Source: Rhizobium sp. L1K21 (GTDB taxonomy: Bacteria > Pseudomonadota > Alphaproteobacteria > Rhizobiales > Rhizobiaceae). From it: a DNA stretch of 64,000 nt. The notes beneath the pieces were generated by a model that saw only the letters and a program-made list of their open reading frames with translations, was not told the origin of the DNA and made no database searches. The stretch lies in contig NZ_JAMXLE010000003.1 of assembly GCF_024055895.1 (NCBI RefSeq), positions 248,001-312,000 of the forward strand, given 5' to 3'. This document shows, in pieces, positions 1 to 8,959 of the stretch. The position numbers were made by a program, and so were the translations under genes. Within the stretch, counting starts at the first letter, position 1; each line of letters starts with the position of its first letter.

Positions 1-399
1 TACGAACAAACCGGGGAACTGACCGCGGCCGAACCCAATGTGGACGAGCAGACCGGCATCATCACGCTTCGCCTGGAATTCCCCAATCCGAAGGAACTGT
101 TGCTGCCGGGCATGTATGTGCAGGTGGAAATGCCCCAAGGCGTTATCGACGATGCCATACTCGTTCCACAAGAAGGCGTTTCACGCGACCGTCGCGGCAA
201 CCCCACCGCTTTGATTGCCAATGCCGACAATGTCGTGGAAGAGCGGACACTGACCGTGCTTGGCGACCGCGGGTCGGACTGGATCGTTACCGACGGATTG
301 GAGACCGGCGACCGAGTCATCGTCGAGGGACTTCAAAAAATCGCCGTTGGCGCGACTGTCGCACCGGAAGAGCGCGCCGCTCAACCGGTAAAGAACTGA
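1..399 (+). CDS. RND efflux periplasmic adaptor (membrane fusion protein), C-terminal part
   Basis: Only the last 132 codons are in the window; the frame is open from base 1, so the true start lies upstream. The visible part has the beta-barrel and membrane-proximal region typical of HlyD/AcrA-type adaptors: it starts within the LTAAEPNVDEQTGIITLRLE stretch and continues with LLPGMYVQVEMP and VPQEGVSRDRRGNPTALI. Such adaptors are usually lipid-anchored periplasmic proteins that link an inner-membrane RND pump to an outer-membrane channel. The stop codon is 16 bases before the pump gene, so the two form one operon. An internal GTG at 40 is in frame but is not a plausible start, because homology-like sequence precedes it. 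Confidence 0.9.
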   Translation, partial: YEQTGELTAAEPNVDEQTGIITLRLEFPNPKELLLPGMYVQVEMPQGVIDDAILVPQEGVSRDRRGNPTALIANADNVVEERTLTVLGDRGSDWIVTDGLETGDRVIVEGLQKIAVGATVAPEERAAQPVKN

Positions 400-415
400 T
401 TTCGCGGAGACCGAC

Positions 416-3400
416 ATGGCACGTTTTTTCATAGACAGGCCGATTTTTGCCTGGGTGATCTCCATCGTCATCATGGGCGCTGGCCTCTTGTCGATCATGA
501 CACTGCCGATATCGCAATATCCGCAGATCGCACCGCCGACCATTTCTGTGCGCGCCGCCTATCCGGGCGCCTCGGCAGAAACGGTTGCCAATACGGTGAC
601 AAAAGTGATCGAGCAGCGCATGACCGGGCTCGACGGATTGCGTTATTTTTCCTCCAGCTCCACCTCCGCCGGCACCGCGTCGCTGAGCCTGACGTTCGAG
701 ACGGGGACCGATCCCGACATTGCTCAGGTGCAGGTGCAAAACAAGCTGTCACAGGCTTTGTCGCTTTTGCCGGAAGTGGTGCAGCGTCAGGGCGTTACGG
801 TTCAGAAGTCGTCTGCCTCCTTCCTGATGGTTATCGGCCTGATATCGGAGGACGGCGCGCTGGATGAAGCGGATCTTTCCGATTATCTCAACACAAACCT
901 TGTCGACGAGTTCAGCCGGATCGAAGGTGTTGGCGAGGTCCAGGTTTTCGGCTCGAAATATGCCATGCGTATCTGGCTCGATCCAGTCAAGCTCGCCGCT
1001 TATGGTCTTGCACCCAATGATGTCGTCAGTGCCGTATCTCAGGAAAACGCGCAGATTTCGGCGGGCGCTTTCGGCACGCTGCCAACCGTCGAGGGCCAGC
1101 AGCTCAACGCCACAATCACGGCGCAATCGCTGTTGCGCACCCCGCAGGATTTCGAGCAGATCGTGCTGCGCGCAGCAACCGATGGCGGCCTCGTGCTTCT
1201 CAAGGATGTCGCACGCGTCGAGGTCGGCGCACAGGATTATTCGACAATCGCGCGCTACAACGGCAAGCCCTCTTCAGGCATGGCCATTCGCCTTGCATCG
1301 GGTGCCAATGCGCTGGAGACCGCCGAGCTGGTCAAGCAGAAGATTGAGGAATATTCCGCCTTCTTCCCCGAGAACGTCTCTTATGTCATCCCCTATGACA
1401 CGACGCCTTTCGTGCAGCTTTCGATCGAGGAAGTGGTCAAGACGCTGATCGAGGCGATCGTGCTCGTCTTCCTCGTCATGCTGCTGTTCCTGCAAAATAT
1501 CCGTGCGACGCTGATCCCCACACTGGCGGTTCCGGTTGTCTTGCTCGGCACGTTCGGCATTCTGGCGCTTGCCGGCTTCTCCATCAATACGTTGACCATG
1601 CTGGCGATGGTTCTCGCCATTGGTCTCCTCGTGGACGACGCGATCGTCGTCGTGGAAAATGTCGAGCGCATTATCGAGGAAGAACAGCTCAGTCCGCTTG
1701 AAGCCACGCGCAAGTCGATGAGCCAGATCACCGGTGCGCTCATCGGTATCGCACTCGTGCTTTCGGCCGTGTTCGTGCCGATGGCGTTCTTCGGTGGTTC
1801 GACAGGCGTCATCTATCAGCAGTTCTCCATCACCATCGTTTCGGCAATGGGGCTTTCCGTGCTTGTGGCGCTATCGCTGACGCCGGCGCTTTGCGCCACC
1901 ATTCTGCGCTCCAAGGATGCGCATCATGCCAAGCGTGGTCCGGCCGGCTGGTTCAATCGCGGCTTTGATTCCGTGAGCCATGGTTATGGCAGCACTGTTG
2001 GTTGGATCATACGCAGGCCGCTACGCATCGGCCTCATCTATCTTCTGATCGTTGGAGGCATGGCGTGGACATTCACCAGGACGCCCACCGGCTTCCTGCC
2101 GGATGAAGACCAGGGCATTCTGCTCGCCCTTGTGCAGGCACCCACCGGTGCCACAGCCGAGCGCACGCAGAAGGTCATCAAGCAGGTCGAGAACCATTTC
2201 CTCGAGACGGAAAAGCAGAATGTCGATTCCATGTTCGGCGTTGTGGGCTTCTCCTTCGCGGGTCAGGGGCAGAATATGGGCCTTGCCTTTATCCGCCTGA
2301 AGGATTGGTCGGAACGTATGGCGCCCAGTCAAAGCGCACAGGCAATCGCGGGTCGCGCCTTTCCCGCGCTGATGTCGATCAAGGACGCCATGGTGTTCCC
2401 GATCGTGCCGCCAGCCGTGCCTGAGCTTGGCATTGTCAGTGGCTTCGACTTCTACCTCCAGGCCCGCAACGGGCAGTCGCATGAAGAGCTTCTGGCCGCG
2501 CGCAATCAGTTGCTGGGTATGGGAAGCCAAAGCCCGCTGATTGGGTCGATCCGCCCCTCGGGCATCGAAGATGCCGCCCAGTATCACCTCGACATCGACT
2601 GGCGGGCTGCCGGTGCCATGGGGGTCTCTGCCAGCGACGTCGCCAATCTACTGCAGGTCGCCTGGGCCGGCTCCTACGTCAACGACTACATCGACCGGGA
2701 CCAGATCAAACGCGTCTATATCCAGGGCGAGCCATCATCCCGCGCCACGCCTTCGAATATCAGCCAGTGGAGAGTGCGCAATTCTAACGGCGGTCTGGTG
2801 CCGTTCTCCAACTTTGCAGAAGGAAGCTGGACATTCGGGCCGCAGGGGCTCGACCGCTATAATGGCGTCTCCGCCATGCATATCCAGGGCACGCCCGCCG
2901 CAGGCGTAACCACAGGCGAAGCCATGGCGGAGATGGAACGTCTCGTCGCCAATCTTCCTGGCTACGAACTGGCCTGGACGGGCCTATCGCTGGAAGAGCG
3001 TCAATCCGGCAATCAGGCGCCCATGCTCTATGCGATCTCGCTTGCCGTGGTCTTCCTTTGCCTGGCTGCCCTCTATGAAAGCTGGTCCATTCCCTTCGCC
3101 GTGATGCTGGCGATGCCCATCGGTGTGGTTGGCGCGCTCTTGTGGACCTGGCTTGGCGGCTTCCAGAACGGCGTGTTCTTCCAGGTCGGCCTGTTGACCG
3201 TTATCGGTCTGACCGGCAAGAACGCCATCCTGATTGTGGAATTCGCCCGAGAACGCTTCGAGGCCGGTGAGCCGCTGTTCGAGGCGGTCCGTGACGCCGC
3301 CCGGCAGCGCTTCCGCCCGATCATCATGACGTCCATGGCGTTTTCGCTCGGTGTATTGCCGCTGGTGATCAGCACCGGTGCCGGCTCCGGCGGTCGGCAG

Positions 3401-3514
3401 GCCATCGGAACGAGCGTGCTTGGCGGTACGCTTTCAGCCACTCTCCTCGGCATTCTTTTCGTTCCGCTGTTCTTTGTGCTGGTCAATCGACGGCGCGAGA
3501 AAACAGCCGAATGA
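416..3514 (+). CDS. RND multidrug efflux permease (AcrB/MexB/BepE type, HAE1 family)
   Basis: A 1032-residue inner-membrane proton/drug antiporter, the normal length for hydrophobe/amphiphile RND pumps. The N-terminus MARFFIDRPIFAWVISI is the classic HAE1 start. The proton-relay aspartates in TM4 are seen in GLLVDDAIVVVENVERI (around residue 405), and the TM10 lysine in LTGKNAILIVEFA (around residue 935). Two large periplasmic loops follow TM1 and TM7. The start ATG at 416 follows a GGAGA sequence. The adaptor gene is directly upstream; no outer-membrane TolC-like gene follows, so the pump probably borrows a TolC encoded elsewhere, as Brucella BepDE does. Substrates cannot be inferred. The next gene is convergent. 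Confidence 0.95.
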   Translation: MARFFIDRPIFAWVISIVIMGAGLLSIMTLPISQYPQIAPPTISVRAAYPGASAETVANTVTKVIEQRMTGLDGLRYFSSSSTSAGTASLSLTFETGTDPDIAQVQVQNKLSQALSLLPEVVQRQGVTVQKSSASFLMVIGLISEDGALDEADLSDYLNTNLVDEFSRIEGVGEVQVFGSKYAMRIWLDPVKLAAYGLAPNDVVSAVSQENAQISAGAFGTLPTVEGQQLNATITAQSLLRTPQDFEQIVLRAATDGGLVLLKDVARVEVGAQDYSTIARYNGKPSSGMAIRLASGANALETAELVKQKIEEYSAFFPENVSYVIPYDTTPFVQLSIEEVVKTLIEAIVLVFLVMLLFLQNIRATLIPTLAVPVVLLGTFGILALAGFSINTLTMLAMVLAIGLLVDDAIVVVENVERIIEEEQLSPLEATRKSMSQITGALIGIALVLSAVFVPMAFFGGSTGVIYQQFSITIVSAMGLSVLVALSLTPALCATILRSKDAHHAKRGPAGWFNRGFDSVSHGYGSTVGWIIRRPLRIGLIYLLIVGGMAWTFTRTPTGFLPDEDQGILLALVQAPTGATAERTQKVIKQVENHFLETEKQNVDSMFGVVGFSFAGQGQNMGLAFIRLKDWSERMAPSQSAQAIAGRAFPALMSIKDAMVFPIVPPAVPELGIVSGFDFYLQARNGQSHEELLAARNQLLGMGSQSPLIGSIRPSGIEDAAQYHLDIDWRAAGAMGVSASDVANLLQVAWAGSYVNDYIDRDQIKRVYIQGEPSSRATPSNISQWRVRNSNGGLVPFSNFAEGSWTFGPQGLDRYNGVSAMHIQGTPAAGVTTGEAMAEMERLVANLPGYELAWTGLSLEERQSGNQAPMLYAISLAVVFLCLAALYESWSIPFAVMLAMPIGVVGALLWTWLGGFQNGVFFQVGLLTVIGLTGKNAILIVEFARERFEAGEPLFEAVRDAARQRFRPIIMTSMAFSLGVLPLVISTGAGSGGRQAIGTSVLGGTLSATLLGILFVPLFFVLVNRRREKTAE

Positions 3515-3621
3515 AGCCGAAATCTCCAACCGGAACGTGGTGCACAGCCACGTTTCCACATGCTGGACGCAAACCTCTCGCCCAAGCTATCGGCCACTTT
3601 ATCAGGCTGAAACTGCCCGGT

Positions 3622-4359
3622 TCATAGCGCGTCCATCAGCTTTCGGTATGCCTCTTCAGTCCTGCCGTAAGCATCGTGTGCATATGCCTCAAGTTGGCTT
3701 CGGTTTACGATCGTAATGCGACCGCGATCACCTCGAATGAAACCCTTGCCTTCCAGTATGTGCAAGGCATCGGTTACGCTCGCTCGCCTGACGGCAAGCA
3801 TGAGGGAGAGGTATTCATGGGTGATGGAAATCTCATGGCCTGGAATACGATCATCACACATGAGCAGCCAACGTGCCAAACGCTCGTTCACCGAATGAAT
3901 GGCATTCGAAACCGCCGTATATGAAACCTGGATCAGGAAGGCTTCGATGGCAGCCATAATAATCTTCGGGAAGGCTGTGTCGCTGTTCATCCAGTTGCGG
4001 AAGTTTGAAAATGACATCCGATAGGCGTCAGCTTCGATCTGTATCTCCACATCCGCAGGGCTGCGGCTGTTGTTCGACATGGCGGAGGTGGGCACATAAC
4101 CGTCCGCGCCGAACAGACCGGCTTCCACGGAATGGCCAAGCGGCGTTCTCATGATAACCGATCCGACGCCCCAATTGAGGAAATAAATGTGCTCGATAGG
4201 TGCACCCGCGCGTGCGATTTTAACCCCGCGGGGCAAGCGCTCGAAGGTCAGGTCAGGAGCAATCCGGGCGAAATCTTCACTCGGCAGCCTGTTCAAAAGC
4301 TTGTTTTTGACCTCTGACTGCCTGAGCGGCACGGCTTGCGCTTCATAGCTGATGTCCAT
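3622..4359 (-). CDS. Crp/Fnr-family transcriptional regulator
   Basis: A 245-aa protein with an N-terminal cyclic-nucleotide-like sensor fold (IARAGAPIEHIYFLNWGVGS; VEAGLFGADGYVP) and a C-terminal winged helix (LSLMLAVRRASVTDALHILE), close in type to the alphaproteobacterial Crp/Fnr paralogues that lack the Fe-S cysteines of FNR. No CxxxC-type cluster is visible at the N-terminus, so an oxygen-sensing [4Fe-4S] role is unlikely. The ATG at 4359 is preferred over the in-frame GTG at 4407 because only the former has an upstream GGA; this is not certain. A stress-type promoter element lies about 200 bases upstream. The ligand and targets are unknown. It faces the RND pump gene tail to tail. Confidence 0.85.
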   Translation of the reverse strand: MDISYEAQAVPLRQSEVKNKLLNRLPSEDFARIAPDLTFERLPRGVKIARAGAPIEHIYFLNWGVGSVIMRTPLGHSVEAGLFGADGYVPTSAMSNNSRSPADVEIQIEADAYRMSFSNFRNWMNSDTAFPKIIMAAIEAFLIQVSYTAVSNAIHSVNERLARWLLMCDDRIPGHEISITHEYLSLMLAVRRASVTDALHILEGKGFIRGDRGRITIVNRSQLEAYAHDAYGRTEEAYRKLMDAL

Positions 4360-4560
4360 TCGTGTCCAATCCTTCGCAATTGCTGCTATTGATGGCCGGA
4401 CGCTCACGCGGCAATAGGAGACAGAATTTATCTGGTCTTGGGCCCCGGTTCGGGAAGACTCAAGTTTATGTCACGTGTTCTTCCTCGCGCGTGCCGGTCG
4501 TCGCGCTTGAATGAACTGCCCACCTGGCAAAGTGCGCAGCGCTTGCGCTCTGTATCGACC

Positions 4561-4585
4561 AACTCGATTTCGGGTGATTTGTTCC
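4561..4585 (-). promoter_or_regulatory. EcfG/RpoE2-type promoter for the Crp gene
   Basis: On the minus strand GGAAC (4585-4581), 17 bases, then GTT (4563-4561). This matches the alphaproteobacterial general-stress sigma consensus. The next gene on that strand starts about 200 bases further on, a longer leader than most others here. Confidence 0.6.
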
Positions 4586-4690
4586 AACTGTGCGCTTACC
4601 CCAGATGGCGCTGTGTCCAATCAGGCATAACTGGCTCTCTCCAGATACTCCTGCGACGCCATGAACATTGCGGTCGGAAGACCGACATTT

Positions 4691-4708
4691 TAGATAACAT
4701 GTTATCTA
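4691..4708. promoter_or_regulatory. 18-bp perfect palindrome, candidate operator
   Basis: TAGATAACATGTTATCTA reads identically on both strands. It ends 8 bases before the ATG of the MarR-like fragment at 4716. A symmetric site of this size next to the start is what an autoregulated dimeric repressor would bind. Which protein binds it is unknown. Confidence 0.5.
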
Positions 4709-4715
4709 TAAACAC

Positions 4716-4925
4716 ATGAACATAGATGATGAACTTCGATTTCTGGTCACCTCGTCGGTGCCCCGCGCTGAGCGTCAATGGCCTGTGGTGGCGTGGCTTT
4801 CATCCGTACAGATGACACGCCGTGATCGGCAAAGTCGCGACAGGTTCACGGTGAATTTTACGAAAGCCTTAGGGCTATCGTTCCAGTTTATCAGGAGCGG
4901 TATCGTGCTGAGTTCATTTACCTAA
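4716..4925 (+). pseudogene. Possible truncated MarR-family regulator remnant
   Basis: An open frame of 69 codons beginning MNIDDELRFLVTSSVPRAER. The first 20 or so residues resemble the first helix of MarR-family repressors, which often start with an acidic stretch followed by F-L-V/L and an RxW. After that the match ends. A shifted frame gives WWRGFHPYR before a stop, which would fit the next helix, so a frameshift is possible. It runs into the 3' end of the minus-strand ABC permease gene at 4914, leaving no room for the remaining ~90 residues of a normal MarR protein. The palindrome just upstream supports a former autoregulated gene. The assignment rests on a short stretch and is tentative. 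Confidence 0.3.
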
Positions 4926-5819
4926 TGTCGGATCGAGCTTGTCGCGCAGCCAGTCGCCGATCAGAGAAATGCACAGCGTTGTCAAAACGATAATAGCGGC
5001 GGGTGCGAGCATGATCCACGGCGCGGATTGAATATAGTCGCGTCCATAACCCACCATTGCCCCAAGGCTGGTTTCCGGCGGCTGAACACCCAGGCCCAGG
5101 AACGAAAGGCTTGTTTCGAGCAGGATGACCTCCGGAAAGTTGAGGGTCATCGAAATGAGCAGGGTCGAAGCAATATTGGGTAGTATGTGCCGCCCATAGA
5201 CCCGCAAAGGAGAAGCGCCGAGATCGCGCACGGCGGCTGCATATCCCTGTTCCTGCGCGGCAATTGCCAGGCCCCGGGCGATGCGCGCAATCCGCTCCCA
5301 TCCATAAAAGCCAAGCAGGATCGTAAATAACGGCAGCGAGTTCCCAAGAAATGCCAGCACGGCCAGCGCAATGATCATGAAGGGCATGGCGGCCTGGGCA
5401 TCGATAAGCATCAAAATGGCTTGCTCCACACGACCGCGGGCAAAAGCCGCGAAAAAGCCGAGAAGGACACCGAAACACGCCGAAACAAGTGTTGCCAGAA
5501 AGGCGATCGTCAAGCTGATGCGAATTGAAGCGATCAACCGGGAAAGCACGTCGCGACCCAGTTCATCCGTTCCCAACACATGGGAAAATGTGCCGCCCAT
5601 GAAAACCGGTTCGCTCAGCCGCGCCTGCAGATCCATTGCCGTGTAGCTCTGTGGCGCGAAAAAATTGCCGAATGCGATCAGCACCAGCATGGCGACGATC
5701 CAGAAAATGGCGAGAAGAATGACGGGCGGCCACGCCTCGAAGAAAGCAGATGCCCGAGATTTTGCGGTGAAAACAGAGGCTGTTCCAGATGGTGACCGTG
5801 TTTCGTCAGCGATTGCCAT
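4914..5819 (-). CDS. Peptide/nickel-type ABC transporter permease (DppC/OppC family)
   Basis: A 301-aa inner-membrane permease with six predicted hydrophobic segments. The N-terminal cytoplasmic tail leads to TM1 (WPPVILLAIFWIVAMLVLIA), followed by the periplasmic LGTDELGRDVLSRLI motif characteristic of DppC-like subunits. The EAA loop for ATPase coupling is near AAVRDLGASPLRVYGRHILP (about residues 195-215). It is the last gene of a five-gene importer operon, 12 bases downstream of the partner permease. ATG at 5819 has a GAAGGA ribosome site. The substrate is not evident from the permease. Confidence 0.9.
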   Translation of the reverse strand: MAIADETRSPSGTASVFTAKSRASAFFEAWPPVILLAIFWIVAMLVLIAFGNFFAPQSYTAMDLQARLSEPVFMGGTFSHVLGTDELGRDVLSRLIASIRISLTIAFLATLVSACFGVLLGFFAAFARGRVEQAILMLIDAQAAMPFMIIALAVLAFLGNSLPLFTILLGFYGWERIARIARGLAIAAQEQGYAAAVRDLGASPLRVYGRHILPNIASTLLISMTLNFPEVILLETSLSFLGLGVQPPETSLGAMVGYGRDYIQSAPWIMLAPAAIIVLTTLCISLIGDWLRDKLDPTLGK

Positions 5820-5831
5820 GTCGAATTCCTT

Positions 5832-6761
5832 CTATTTAGCGGGCGTGGAATGACGCAGCCGCGGATCGATGACTCCGTAGGCCAGATCAACAATCAGATT
5901 GGCGAGAACCATCGTAAAACCGATGAGGATCAAGATCACCTGCACCACGGCGAGATCGCGGTTGGCCACGGCACCGACGAGCAGGCGACCGACACCGGGC
6001 CAGGAAAAAATACTTTCAACCACCACCGCACCCGCCACCAGCGAGCCGATCATGAAACCAATTATCGTCAGTGTTGGTATGGCGGCGTTGGGAAGCGCGT
6101 GTTGGATCACCACATCCGTCCAGTTCAACCCCTTTGCCGATGCAGTGCGAATATAGGGCTGACCAAGAACTTCCAGCATGGCAGAGCGGGTGAACCGTGC
6201 GATAATCGCAGCCCCAATCAGGCCCATGGTGACACTCGGCAGGATTGTATGCTGCCAGGTTTCGGATCCGCCGGAAGGGAGCACCTTCAGTTTCACGGCG
6301 AAGATCAGCGCCAGCACCAGACCCATAACGAAACTTGGCACCGTAAACCCGGTGACTGAAGCTGTCATGATAGCGCGGTCGATCCATGAATTTCGGTTGA
6401 GCGCGGCGAAAATGCCCGCCGTGATGCCGATGACGAGATTGAACAACAAGGCCGGCACGGTGAGCAGCAAGGTTAGCGGGACGCGTTCCATCACGACATC
6501 AAGGGCAGCACGCCCGTCACGCATGGACTGTCCCAGATCACCTTTGAGGATAGCAGCGAAATAGCTGAGATATTGAATGAACAAAGGTTGGTCGAGCCCC
6601 CAATTGCGGCGGAATGCCTCGTAGGCTTCGGGCGGGGCGTCGGGCCCAAGAATGATGGTGGCAGGATCGCCGGTCATGCGCAAAATGACAAAGGCAAGCG
6701 TTATGATCAGCGCAACCGTTATCAGGGCGCGGGCAATGCGGGATAGGACGTAAAGAAACAT
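5832..6761 (-). CDS. Peptide/nickel-type ABC transporter permease (DppB/OppB family)
   Basis: A 309-aa inner-membrane permease. The start MFLYVLSRIARALITVALII, the LGLDQPLFIQYLSYF segment and the coupling region YIRTASAKGLNWTDVVIQHA are standard for DppB-type subunits. The ATG at 6761 is chosen: the preceding in-frame codon is TTG at 6764, and the upstream ATPase gene ends with a TGA that overlaps this ATG, a common arrangement for translational coupling. It forms the channel with the DppC-type subunit downstream. Confidence 0.9.
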   Translation of the reverse strand: MFLYVLSRIARALITVALIITLAFVILRMTGDPATIILGPDAPPEAYEAFRRNWGLDQPLFIQYLSYFAAILKGDLGQSMRDGRAALDVVMERVPLTLLLTVPALLFNLVIGITAGIFAALNRNSWIDRAIMTASVTGFTVPSFVMGLVLALIFAVKLKVLPSGGSETWQHTILPSVTMGLIGAAIIARFTRSAMLEVLGQPYIRTASAKGLNWTDVVIQHALPNAAIPTLTIIGFMIGSLVAGAVVVESIFSWPGVGRLLVGAVANRDLAVVQVILILIGFTMVLANLIVDLAYGVIDPRLRHSTPAK

Positions 6762-7798
6762 CAAACCGCCTCGAGAGCTTTGGATTTAGGGTGTGGAGCA
6801 GGCGAAAAGCCGCCTCCACCGGCACTTCCGGCAAGATGACAGGAGACCGCCCGGTCGCCTTCCCGCGACAATGACGGCACATCCGTACGGCAGCGGACGA
6901 CCGCGACCGGACACCGGGGATGAAAAGGGCAGCCGCCCGGCACATTGACCGGATTGGGCGGGTCACCGGAAAGCACGATGCGGTTGCGCCCCCGATTTCC
7001 ATGTATACTCGGGGCAGCTGAAACCAGAGCCTGCGTATAAGGATGCAAAGGCGCGTGAAAGACGTCCTCCGGCGGCCCCTCCTCCACGATGCGCCCGAGA
7101 TACATGACCGCGACCCTGTCGGCCATTTGACGCACAACCTTCAAATCGTGGCTGATGAACAAAGCCGAAAAGCCGGTCTTCCGTCTGAGGTCATCCAGGA
7201 GATTGAGCACCTGCGCCTGGATGGAAACGTCAAGAGCCGAAACCGGTTCGTCACAGACCAGAAGGCGAGGTTCAAGGGCAAGCGCGCGGGCAATCACCAC
7301 ACGCTGACGCTGTCCGCCCGATAATTCATGGGGATAACTGGATGCTTGATCCGGACGCAAGCCAACCTGCAACATGAGCGCCTGCGCCTTTTCCCTGCGC
7401 TCGGCACGTGACCCGCCGATACCGTGAATAGTGTAGGGCTCTGCAATCTGTTCGATGATTGGCAAACGACGGTCGAGCGCGCCGAGTGGATCCTGATAAA
7501 TCATCTGCATGTGCCGGCGCAGGTTTCGCCACTGCTGAGTTCGACTGGACGGAACCGTCTTGCCCTCAAAAATCACCTCGCCCGCGCTTGGAGGGAGCTG
7601 GCCGAGCGTCAGTCGTGCAGTGGTGGATTTTCCACATCCCGATTCACCGACCAATCCCAAAACCTCGCCGCGCGCAAGGTCAAAGGAAACACCATCGACC
7701 GCCTTCAAAGTCGCTTTGGTGACCATCAACCCTCCGGGCACCCTTATGGAATAATGACGCGCGACATTCCTGACGGAAAGCAATGGAGAATGGCTCAT
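6761..7798 (-). CDS. ABC transporter ATPase (DppF/OppF family)
   Basis: A 345-aa cytoplasmic ATPase. Walker A GESGCGKSTT (about residues 52-61), signature LSGGQRQRVVIARAL, and Walker B LLVCDEPVSALD are intact, followed by the switch histidine in LFISHDL. The C-terminal extension (FHPRCPVAVVRCR) with cysteines is the oligopeptide/dipeptide ATPase C-terminal domain, which binds a [4Fe-4S] cluster in some members. Its start overlaps the stop of the upstream ATPase gene by 4 bases (ATGA). Confidence 0.93.
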   Translation of the reverse strand: MSHSPLLSVRNVARHYSIRVPGGLMVTKATLKAVDGVSFDLARGEVLGLVGESGCGKSTTARLTLGQLPPSAGEVIFEGKTVPSSRTQQWRNLRRHMQMIYQDPLGALDRRLPIIEQIAEPYTIHGIGGSRAERREKAQALMLQVGLRPDQASSYPHELSGGQRQRVVIARALALEPRLLVCDEPVSALDVSIQAQVLNLLDDLRRKTGFSALFISHDLKVVRQMADRVAVMYLGRIVEEGPPEDVFHAPLHPYTQALVSAAPSIHGNRGRNRIVLSGDPPNPVNVPGGCPFHPRCPVAVVRCRTDVPSLSREGDRAVSCHLAGSAGGGGFSPAPHPKSKALEAV

Positions 7799-8889
7799 GC
7801 CTCGACCCCTTCCTGGAGACCGGCTCTCTGATGTACCAATTTGGAAGGTTGGGATGCTAGGTTCAATTCCTGATCCTCGATAGCATCAAGGCGGACGCAG
7901 GCTGCGCTATGATCGTCTTCTCCGCCCACCAAGCCGAGGATCGGCGGCCCTTTGTGACAGATAGTCTCGACATGGGAGCAACGATCCGAAAAGGCGCAAC
8001 CGGGTGGCAAGGCACTGGGTGCCGGCACCGCACCAGGAATAGCCTCCAGCCTGTGCCGAGGACCGTCGATATCGGGAAGCGCCCCGATCAGTCCCCGTGT
8101 GTAAGGATGAGCTGGCCTTTCAAAAAGTGCTTCTGCCGAAGCTTCCTCTATCACCCGTCCGGCATACATGACAGAGACGCGATCTGCCATATCGGCGATC
8201 ACGCCCAGATCGTGTGAAATCAGCGCCATGGCCATGTGAGTTTCGGCCTGCAGATCACGGAGCAGATCGAGAATTTGCGCTTGAATGGTTGCATCCAGTG
8301 CAGTGGTGGGCTCGTCGGCAATCAAGAGATCCGGCTCACCGGCCAATGCCATGGCAATCATGACACGCTGGTTCATGCCCCCGGAAAGTTCGTGCGGATA
8401 CTCATTGAGGCGCTGCGCGGCGTTGGAGATGCCCACCCTGTCGAGCAGCCTTCGTGCCTCTTCTTTGGCTGCTTTTCCAGTGAGACCGCGATGCAAGCGC
8501 AAGGCTTCAGCGATCTGCCGCCCGATACGATGCACGGGATTCAGCGCGCTTGCAGGATCCTGGAAAATAAGCGCTATGCGTCCGCCCCTGAAAGCAGTCA
8601 GCTGGCGCGGCGTAAGACCTACCAATTCCTGGCCGTCAAATCGGGCTGAACCCGATACTTTGGCACCGCCCCCGAGAAGCCCCAGAACAGCAAGCCAGGT
8701 GATCGATTTACCGCAGCCCGATTCACCGACGACACCCAGTGTTTCTCCACGACGGATCGAAAGATCGACGCCGTGAAGCGCACGCACATAGTGATTGCCA
8801 ATGTCGAAATCGACGGTCAGACCGCGGACGTCAATCAAAAAATCCTGCTGCTTTGGCTTGAATATGGTTTGCTTCCCTGAGTGGGTCAT
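7795..8889 (-). CDS. ABC transporter ATPase (DppD/OppD family)
   Basis: A 364-aa cytoplasmic ATPase that pairs with the DppF-type subunit. Walker A GESGCGKSIT, signature LSGGMNQRVMIAMAL and Walker B LLIADEPTTALD are present, with ALISHDLGVIADMADRV after them. The C-terminal CAFSDRCSHVETICHKGPP cysteine-rich tail is typical of the family. ATG at 8889 follows CCGGAG. It lies 70 bases after the binding-protein gene, consistent with one transcript starting upstream of that gene. Confidence 0.93.
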   Translation of the reverse strand: MTHSGKQTIFKPKQQDFLIDVRGLTVDFDIGNHYVRALHGVDLSIRRGETLGVVGESGCGKSITWLAVLGLLGGGAKVSGSARFDGQELVGLTPRQLTAFRGGRIALIFQDPASALNPVHRIGRQIAEALRLHRGLTGKAAKEEARRLLDRVGISNAAQRLNEYPHELSGGMNQRVMIAMALAGEPDLLIADEPTTALDATIQAQILDLLRDLQAETHMAMALISHDLGVIADMADRVSVMYAGRVIEEASAEALFERPAHPYTRGLIGALPDIDGPRHRLEAIPGAVPAPSALPPGCAFSDRCSHVETICHKGPPILGLVGGEDDHSAACVRLDAIEDQELNLASQPSKLVHQRAGLQEGVEA

Positions 8890-8959
8890 GAAAATCTCCG
8901 GAAAAAGAACGGTTCGGGACGCCGTCTCAACAGCGTCCCGATTTGCGCTTGATACCAGT

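Larger units (their letters stand above)
4408..4913. other. Gene-poor region between Crp gene and ABC operon
   Basis: About 500 bases with no convincing intact gene. It holds the long leader and the GGAAC-N17-GTT element of the minus-strand Crp gene, an 18-bp perfect palindrome at 4691-4708, and a short plus-strand reading frame that resembles the start of a MarR-family gene. The open frame 4438-4719 (+) has no family features and is treated as chance. Confidence 0.6.

Noticed and set aside
4438-4719. 93-codon plus-strand frame upstream of the palindrome
   Set aside because: No family features, no ribosome site, and it overlaps the minus-strand leader and stress promoter of the Crp gene.
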